NCBI GenBank assembly: GCA_036320915.1
Contig: JAXBDG010000014.1
Coordinates: forward strand, 806,001-870,000
Direction of reading: 5' to 3'
Length of the DNA: 64,000 nucleotides
DNA from: Linnemannia elongata
Taxonomy: Eukaryota; Mortierellomycota; Mortierellomycetes; Mortierellales; Mortierellaceae
Under the pieces are notes generated by a model. That model saw only the letters and a list, made by a program, of their open reading frames with translations. It had not been told where the DNA came from and made no database searches. Shown one piece after another: positions 57,313 to 64,000 of the stretch (the stretch's first letter is position 1; every line of letters begins with the position of its first letter). The translations under genes and the position numbers were made by a program.

Positions 57313-60300
57313 GTTAATAACTAACTACCAGAACATCCAAACGGAAGGGGGTTGAGAACAAGAAAGAAAGAAGCTCAAGGATAACGTTGCATTGACCTTG
57401 GTTTTTTTGCTCACTTGTCGTGGCTCATGCTCAAAATGGGAGTATGTATTTGCTTTTCATTTGGAAAATAAGAAAAAAAAAAATGATTGCATCGTTTTTG
57501 TGCCCTGTTTTGTTCACCTTTGTCTATTGCTGTCTACAGCAAAAGCCAAGCGACTCGACCGTTGCCTGTTGAACCAAACGAGAGAGACGGAGAGAAAGAG
57601 CAGAATGAAAGGACAATAACAATAACAACAGGAAGGTTTCTAAATGCATTCATACCTACTGGCATGTATAATGGATGCATTCGAGTCTTTCCATTTGCTC
57701 TCTCTTTCACTTCCTCTCTTTTCTCACTACCCTCTCTCTTTCTCATCCATCCCCCTCATGTGGGCCTCTCTCTTTTGAGAAAGATAATTCATTTTTCATA
57801 CTTTGAGTATGTACTCCGAACCTTGTCATTTTTTTTCTCGCGCATAAAACGCTTCTAGTTGTTATTGAACAACAACAACTTTGGGCTCCTGACTTTTTTT
57901 GTCTGTCGTTACATTTTGCTCCTCGGGGTATTTTGTCCTGTGAGTTCTTTGTTTGTTTTCACACATCTTCCAATTCCAACTCAAAGAGACGAAGACGTTC
58001 ATCCCTTTCAATTACCTCCTCCATCAACGCCACAGTGCCTCTCTCAAGACTGCGCTTAATACTGTCTTATTGGAAGGCTCATCTCTCTCATCCTCTCTCT
58101 TTCCAAAAGAATCGATGAGGGATGGCAAAGACTCATCGGCCGGAAATAGGTCTCAGCAGGATAGCAAATATGAGGATGGAGGAGAGGCGGAGGGAGAAAG
58201 GCGAAGGTGGACAAAGAAATGGTATACATGAAAGTAATGATGAGTAGAAGGGCTGATGGGAGACAAATGCATGGGACCAGATGGGACAGATGATCTTCCA
58301 GGCGGGACAGAAGATCTTCATGCAGAGTCACCCTTTGCCTTTGTTTGTTTGCCTTTTTTTTTTTTTTTTTTTTTGTTTTTTTTTTTGCATGGGTGGACAG
58401 ACAGTTTCTACAGAACACTAACTGTCCTGCATTGTTGGCTATTCTTTTCTTCTTGAGTACAAAGATCCCAGGGGGCTTTTTTGCCGTCGCCATTTAGATA
58501 CTCACTGGTGTTTACGGGGAAAGGAGACCTGACCCCGCTGAAGAACGCGTCCACGGCGCCATCGAGGAGCGATTTGTGACAACAGAGAAAACGAAACCTT
58601 CTCAGTGATGAAAGAGAAAAAAAGTCTGGAACCGAATAGCTTATTTGTCTTGATCTTTGAATCAAGCCTTTTGAGGTCCAGGCTGATATGACCGACGACC
58701 GTACAGGACGGACACCCTATTCGCCAGAATAATCAACAAGAACAACACGTCCAAGATAAAAAAAAAAGGAGAGTCAGAATAGAAACGAGCAATGATGGAG
58801 CAGAATAGAGTAAAACACGTTTCGCTCGCATCACGCGTATTTAGCAGATGCCATCTTACCCAAACCACCCACAGTCTTCACGCTCACCTACAAAAAACAA
58901 TAACACCCCGAGACTAATAGATCATTGGATGTCCTCGCTATGGTGGATAAACCAAAAGGGGAACCTGCCGCTTCGGAAGTCACACCAAGCTCATCATCCA
59001 TCAACTTAGGGCGGAAGAACCATCCAGAACCTGTCTGCCCAAAAGCGTTGCCTCTTTGCTGCATTAGTTGCATTTAGCCGTTGCGTTGGGCACCATCTAT
59101 AGCCCCATACCTATACTCTTTCCCCCTTTTTGCATCATGCGTAACGAAAAAAAAATAATCCAAGAGAAGCGCAGTGGGCAAGGCAAGGTAAACCGTTCTC
59201 AAACAGAGTGTCACTACCTAGGGGCGAAGGTAAATGTGTGGGTTGGCAATGGCCTGAAGACAAGAAACGGAAGGAGACCCGTGTCGAAATGTGGTCGTCG
59301 CCATCTCCGGCAAAAGTTCGATGGATCCGTTACTACCAAAGAGGCTATGTTCTGGGCTATAGTTCAGATGACCGCCTTATTATTGTTGTTATACGCACCC
59401 CTGAAAGAAACCCTTTTTGTTTGTGTTTGGCCGTTGAAAGTGTCCTTCTTTGGAGTCGAGCTCCTTTTGTTATGTGCCTGAACGAATGAAAGTGTTATCC
59501 AAAGCTACAGGATAAAAAGACGACCAACGATTCTTCTTGTCACCCGGCCTCCTATTGTATGATCGACTACGGTTTATTTTGCTTGTTTTTTTCGTTTATT
59601 GCTGAAATCGAGCTGCGCATGTCTGTCTCCTTTTTTCTGGGTAAAGGTCATTCCCGCCTTTGCTGGTATCTAGACTATACTTCCTATGGATCCAAATTGG
59701 TTACGATGTGGACGGTAAAACCGACCAGGACCAGGCACAATGAAGTTTTAGTTACTACAACTTTTTGCAGGGTTCACAGTAAGATGATCAAGTTATGTCC
59801 TTCTAGAAGGCTGCCTACCAACACGCAGAGGAAACATATTGCAGCAGCACGCTGACAAATGTCCGTGAGCAACTGTGGATTTCTCTTCAACTGCTGTGTT
59901 GTGATGCATCCCGTTCTTTCCCTTTTTTCCTTTCTGTTATTATTGCTTCTTTTTATTTCTTGCCTTTTTTTTTTGTCCCGTTTCTGATGATGGTAAGCAC
60001 ACTTCTTTGTTTGCTGTGTCTTTTACATGTGTGCAATGAAGGTCCTCCTTTGCTTGAGGTAAGCTGTTTGTCCTGTACTTGTTTTTCCCGAGTACCATTG
60101 TTATGTTTTTTTTTGTTTATATGTTGCCTTTGTTGCCTTTGGACAATCATTTTCCACCTCCAACATGTCGCTCCAGCCTCGTCCTTTTTGGGTCCTTTTG
60201 CTCCAACCTCATTTCTTTTCTCTCACTGGTCTGACCCCCCTGTTGTTCTCCCCTGACTTTTTCTTGCTGTTGTAAACAATGGATGAACATCTTATGGGCG

Positions 60301-61862
60301 CTTTTTATGCTCACTGTTCACTTTTCATTGTTCCACAATTGTGCATTGCCCTATTTTGCGCTCTCTTTGTTTGCTCCTTCCCCTTCATCTTCGTTGCTCC
60401 TCCCCTCGGAGAACAAAATGAGAGGGAAAAATGACAAGCGAGGGGATAGAGGAGGAGGAAAGGGAGGGGTTGTTGGCGGGAGGGGTCAGGGTGAAAGGAA
60501 ATGAATATGCAAGAATGCGGCTCATGCATTGTGGGCGTTGAGAGACAAGGTAAAGTACTAGAGGAGGAAGGTAAGAAGACATACGCCAAAAAACCCGCGC
60601 AACTTCCAGGGGTGGGCGGGTAGGAAATGAAAAGCGATATTTTTTCTTTTGAGTAGAAGTAAGAGGATAAGAGGAGAAAGGCGGGGTTCCCAACAGAACC
60701 ATGGACGATAATTGTTCCTGCTTCGAACAAAAAAAATATTCATGCACTATTGTTCTCTTCCTTATCTTGTATCAGAGGCCCGAGGTTTACTTTTGTTCTT
60801 TTGTGGTTGCATTTTCGATCACAGCGAACCTTTTTTTCCTTTCGCTCCTCAATTGCTACAAATGTGTACTTGAACTCAAATGCGGGTGTATTCAATGAAC
60901 ACTGCAACTCTTGTTGTTTTTCATTGGAGTTTGTGTTCATGAAAGGCGGAAATACGATCGAGAGGAGGGCGCCATCGAGGTTCGCCTTGCCCTACCTCCA
61001 TGTGGATTCCTTTGTTTAACTTTCACTGGACTGGCCGCCCCTTCGCCCCTCTTCCTCCCTTCCTTTCCCCTCTCCCCCTTGTTGTCAGTTGAAAAAGATT
61101 TTGAGTTAGGGGGGGTGAGGAAGAGTTGTACATATCATCCAGATCCGAAATCAGAACCCGCATAAAAAATTCAAAAGTACCTCTACATAGACGCTGGTAA
61201 ACAGGCTTGCTCACCCTTTTCACCTTGCCTGCTCTGCCTGTCTGTTGTTTACTGTCTGTTGTTTTCCAACTGAAAATGTGCATAATTGGAAGTGCATGGG
61301 CGATGCTTTTACTTGTGCGGGTCTCACTTGAGCCTCTCTTCCTTTTATTTTTGTGGCAGGGGTTTGTTTGCATGAATGGGAAGGCGAGCGGTATTGTTGA
61401 TTTTTTTTTCAAGCGTTGGATGAGTTGAAGTCCATTGCATGCATGAATGGGCACAACAACAAAAAGAGCAAAGGTGAGGACCAAAGAAATGGTTGGCTTG
61501 GTACTGGGTGAAAGAGAGGGTCAGGGTGGAAACATGAGGCTTGAACCAACTAATGCACACGTTTAGCTCCCAACGTTGTAATTTTCAAAAAGATCGCCTT
61601 TTTTTTATTTTTATTTTTTTTTTTTTTTATTTTATTTATTTATTGACATCAAGCCGACATTAACCAAACGATACCTTCAAACTATTACTTGGGCGCATTC
61701 GACGTCTTTTCTTGAAACTGTGGCCAACTACTGCGACCAAGGTACAGGGAATTCGCGACTTGACGGTTAGATATAATTCATCACGCCCACCCCCTGATCG
61801 CATTTCTTACATCCAATACAAGACGAGATAAACGCACAAAAATTGAATCCTGGAAGGTTTAT

Positions 61863-62951
61863 TTAGACAACCTTTTCTTCAATGGCTTCAGCAACAGCAG
61901 CTCTCTTCCGCCTCAACGCCTCCTCCTTTAGGATCGTCTGCTCTCTCTCAATCAACTCCAATTTCTGTTTCAACTTGACTTCATAGTCATCCACATCTGT
62001 CCTATGCACAGGGAGGACATTCAGAATCCCTGTTCCGACCGCGTCCCGTGAACTACTCGATTTAGATGATACTAATGGTGATGAGGCAGGAAGGGACTCA
62101 AGGGGTACTGTTGAGGTGAGGATCCTGTCCTGTCTGTACCGGTTTGTCTTTGTGAAGACCCATTGGCCTCCCATAGCCAATACTCCAAACATGAACGTTC
62201 CTGATGGTACTGCCTTTGGTCCTCCTGTAAATAAAAGTAACGCGTGCAAGGCAAATGCTGTTAGTTATCGTTCCTGTCACATTGGACTATCAACAGTGTA
62301 CGAATTATGACGCCGAGTACAAGAGTGAAAATAGACATACGTGCTAATGCTGCAAGAATGCCTCCTGTGAATGCTCCTGCGATTGTACTGCTCCAGAGAT
62401 GATCAATGTCCATTGTCTGCGAGTCCTTGAGGCCGTAGTATGGGTTCTTTTCACGCTGAAGACGAAGGAATGACTCACGGAAAGCTAGTGGTGAAGATAT
62501 ACAAAGAGCATGGTAATGTTTAGTATCCACTTAATTGCATTCGGTGACAGGTACGGATTTATGGTTCGATCCCTGAGATTCCTCGCGACAATGCAAGAAA
62601 CAATCCCGAGGCGCTAAAAGTGACGAAATGGATTACTTACCGATGAAGGTCATGCCAAAGAGAGAGGCGTTGAGTCCTCCCGAGAATGCGTATGCTCCTA
62701 CTGGCTTCTGCTTTAGGATGGCAATAATTCCTCCCGCCGTCGCGCCCGTTACACCTATGTGTTTTTAGTCGCGTAGGGATATCACAATGGACGATGATCA
62801 GTTCCCCTGTCCCTGAAGTGTACTGCTAGTAAGCCTGAATTGGTTGGTTTCAAGAAAATATATCTGTGTGTCGCTGATGTTTACCGGCGATGGCTGTGCC
62901 CTTGAGCAAGTCTTTGCCGACGTCCTTGTTTTTTCCATTCCATGCATCCAT
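61863..62951 (-). CDS. Tim17/Tim22/Tim23-family-like small membrane protein
   Basis: Four exons: 62951-62885, 62754-62641, 62484-62341 and 62224-61863, giving 228 aa with consistent phases and good splice sites. Four short hydrophobic Gly/Ala-rich segments span residues about 17-150: LLKGTAIAGVTGATAGGIIA, YAFSGGLNASLFGMTFIAF, LWSSTIAGAFTGGILAALA and GTFMFGVLAMGGQWVF. This pattern of four GxxxG-rich helices is that of the Tim17 superfamily of mitochondrial inner-membrane proteins. Between helices 2 and 3 is a conserved-looking loop FRESFLRLQREKNPYYGLKD. A charged coiled-coil-like C-terminus follows (EVKLKQKLELIEREQTILKE). Whether it is a translocase subunit, a complex I assembly factor or another member cannot be decided. 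AATAAA (tttatt at 61858-61863) overlaps the stop codon. Confidence 0.7.
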
Positions 62952-63194
62952 TTTATTTAGTGTCCTGTTTCCTGTGTTTGAGAATGTAGTTGAAAAAAAA
63001 GAGATCAGTTCTCCTCGGTGATCTCTTCTTACCTCGCAAGAGTCCCTTCCGAATCGCATTTTTTGTATCTCATACACGTGACAGTCGGACCAGGTCTGAG
63101 CGTGTGAGCATTTTTTATTCGTTATTCGGGTCTTTATCACTTTCTTCTTTTACAACATGCAACTCACACTCCCTTCACGCCATGCAAAGAAGTG
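62952..63194. promoter_or_regulatory. Short divergent promoter
   Basis: 243 bp between the start codons of the Tim17-like gene (minus) and the third F-box gene (plus). C/T-rich segments near 63130-63180 precede the F-box start. No clear TATA box. Confidence 0.45.
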
Positions 63195-64000
63195 ATGGAC
63201 ATGGCGACCACCCCCTTTCAGACTCACTTATCGAGCAACAACAGCACCAACAACGACAACATCAGCAAGGACGACAACAACGACGAACACCTACATGCCC
63301 TGGACGTATCAGAGATCCGCTCCCTTATAGCCGAATATCTCACAAAACAAGACCTCGGCGTCTGCATTCTCGTCTGCAAGAAGTGGTACCTCAATTTCAT
63401 CCCCCTCTACTGGCGCACTATCTCTGTCCAACCCCATAGAGTCACTCGATATCCCGAATCCGTCCTCCGTCAACACGGCCAACATCTTCGCATCCTCCAT
63501 GCAGGCCGGATCGAGGAGACGTCCGTCTTTAATCAGGCCTCAGTCGATCGATTGCAGTTCTTGGAGATCTCGACTTGCGGGTCGAAGGAGCGTGAGGATG
63601 GGGGGAGAGGGTGTCTGCAAGAGATTGTTTACAGGAATAGGAGAGGTTTGATGGCGTTGCATTGGAGGTGCTTTGGAAGGGATACGACAATGGAGCGGTC
63701 TTTTCGGATTTGGCCGGCGATGTTTCAGGGTCTCCAGGCTTTGGTTGAGTTGGATTTGAGCAATTGGTCGTTATCGAGGGTGGATTTTTTAAGGATGTTG
63801 ATCGCGTGCCCGATGCTCAGGAAGTTGACTTTCCAGGCTGTTGAGGATATTCAGGAGACCGGTGGAGGGAGACAGGGTCAGAGGTCCAGTCTACAGCAAA
63901 ATGGAGAACCCGTTGGGACGGCAACACCGACGGTACAAGATGCTAGTCAAGGCAATAACAACATCACGAATCCTAGGAAAACGCCGCCACAAGAGGACGA
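63195..64000 (+). CDS. F-box protein, N-terminal part (runs off the window)
   Basis: Open from the ATG at 63195 to the window end, 268 complete codons. Overlapping frames look open at first but stop at 63439. The N-terminus is Asn/Asp-rich. An F-box lies at about residues 37-80 (LDVSEIRSLIAEYLTKQDLG, then VCILVCKKWYLNFIPLYWRT). LRR-like segments follow: LQFLEISTCGSKE, LQALVELDLSNWSLSRVDFL and LIACPMLRKLTFQAVEDI, then a Gln/Asn/Thr-rich loop. It is the likely substrate receptor of an SCF ubiquitin ligase. The layout matches the two F-box/LRR genes 40 kb upstream. A second in-frame ATG (63201) is two codons on; an upstream ATG at 63182 is in another frame and could act as a small upstream frame. 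Confidence 0.8.
   Translation, partial: MDMATTPFQTHLSSNNSTNNDNISKDDNNDEHLHALDVSEIRSLIAEYLTKQDLGVCILVCKKWYLNFIPLYWRTISVQPHRVTRYPESVLRQHGQHLRILHAGRIEETSVFNQASVDRLQFLEISTCGSKEREDGGRGCLQEIVYRNRRGLMALHWRCFGRDTTMERSFRIWPAMFQGLQALVELDLSNWSLSRVDFLRMLIACPMLRKLTFQAVEDIQETGGGRQGQRSSLQQNGEPVGTATPTVQDASQGNNNITNPRKTPPQED

Larger units (their letters stand above)
55146..61862. other. 6.7-kb gene-poor block rich in simple sequence
   Basis: No gene with recognisable protein features. From 55200 to 57000 the plus strand is purine-rich (GGAAGG, GAAAGA), the probable leader/promoter of the PH-domain gene plus further repeats. At 57120-57310 it flips to pyrimidine-rich with a long CT microsatellite. From 57310 to 61600 composition is mixed with T- and C/T-rich stretches and many short frames, none convincing. 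Homopolymers occur at about 58357-58385 and 61600-61640. A possible small spliced gene on the minus strand near 58662-59073 is discussed as a finding. Non-coding transcripts cannot be judged from sequence. Confidence 0.5.

Noticed and set aside
57000..57324. Plus-strand frames with long Ser-Leu repeats
   Set aside because: Produced entirely by the CT microsatellite.
58056..58493. 145-residue minus-strand frame starting MATAKKPPGIFVL
   Set aside because: It runs through a Lys homopolymer created by a poly-T tract and then C/T-rich sequence; not supported as a protein.
59208..59489. 93-residue plus-strand frame starting MSLPRGEGKCVGW
   Set aside because: Protein-like at first glance, but no homology feature, no leader and an overlapping frame of similar quality; not enough to call a gene.

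Overview
The window looks like nuclear DNA of an early-diverging filamentous fungus, most likely Mortierellomycotina (Mortierella/Linnemannia group). The organism call is inference. It rests on many short GT-AG introns (about 90-200 nt) with long poly-T/poly-A tracts, Gln/Ser-rich disordered proteins, several F-box/leucine-rich-repeat genes, a dual-core hybrid histidine kinase and fungal families such as the full-size PDR transporter. No rRNA, tRNA, CRISPR or intact transposon was recognised.

Layout. 1-0.6 kb (+): 3' end of a YCK-type casein kinase I. 1.2-2.5 kb (-): nudC, five exons. 2.9-6.8 kb (+): an INCENP/Sli15-like chromosomal passenger scaffold, divergent from nudC. 7.9-13.4 kb (+): a PDR-type ABC transporter, eight exons. 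13.6-16.2 kb (-): an unrecognised acidic AT-hook protein. 16.4-20.5 kb (-): TTI1 of the TTT co-chaperone. 21.0-22.7 kb (+) and 22.8-24.8 kb (-): two convergent F-box/LRR genes. 25.4-26.8 kb (-): an unrecognised 495-aa protein. 26.9-28.7 kb: gene-poor, with one possibly degenerate coding relic. 28.7-35.6 kb (-): a ZNFX1/Hrr1-like SF1 RNA helicase with RGG, NFX1-type and RZ-type zinc-finger regions. 36.3-45.8 kb (-): a 2,535-aa hybrid histidine kinase with two kinase cores. 48.0-55.1 kb (-): a 2,164-aa PH-domain protein resembling the Skg3/Caf120 group. 55.1-61.9 kb: gene-poor and rich in microsatellites. 61.9-63.0 kb (-): a Tim17-family-like small membrane protein. 63.2 kb to the end (+): the 5' part of a third F-box gene.

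These are independent eukaryotic genes, not an operon. Several share themes. NudC and TTI1 are both HSP90-linked co-chaperones, and INCENP and NudC (mitosis and dynein) share a divergent promoter. The histidine kinase, casein kinase and PH protein are signalling components. I re-derived exon structures by matching splice sites to conserved protein motifs, which recovered a 37-nt microexon in the histidine kinase and a hidden terminal zinc-finger exon in the helicase. Pyrimidine-rich tracts on the coding strand sit just upstream of most genes and are probably leaders or promoters.

The points most worth a second look are the ZNFX1-like gene, whose three internal introns are all multiples of three without in-frame stops; the unusual domain order of the histidine kinase; and the 6.7-kb gene-poor block.
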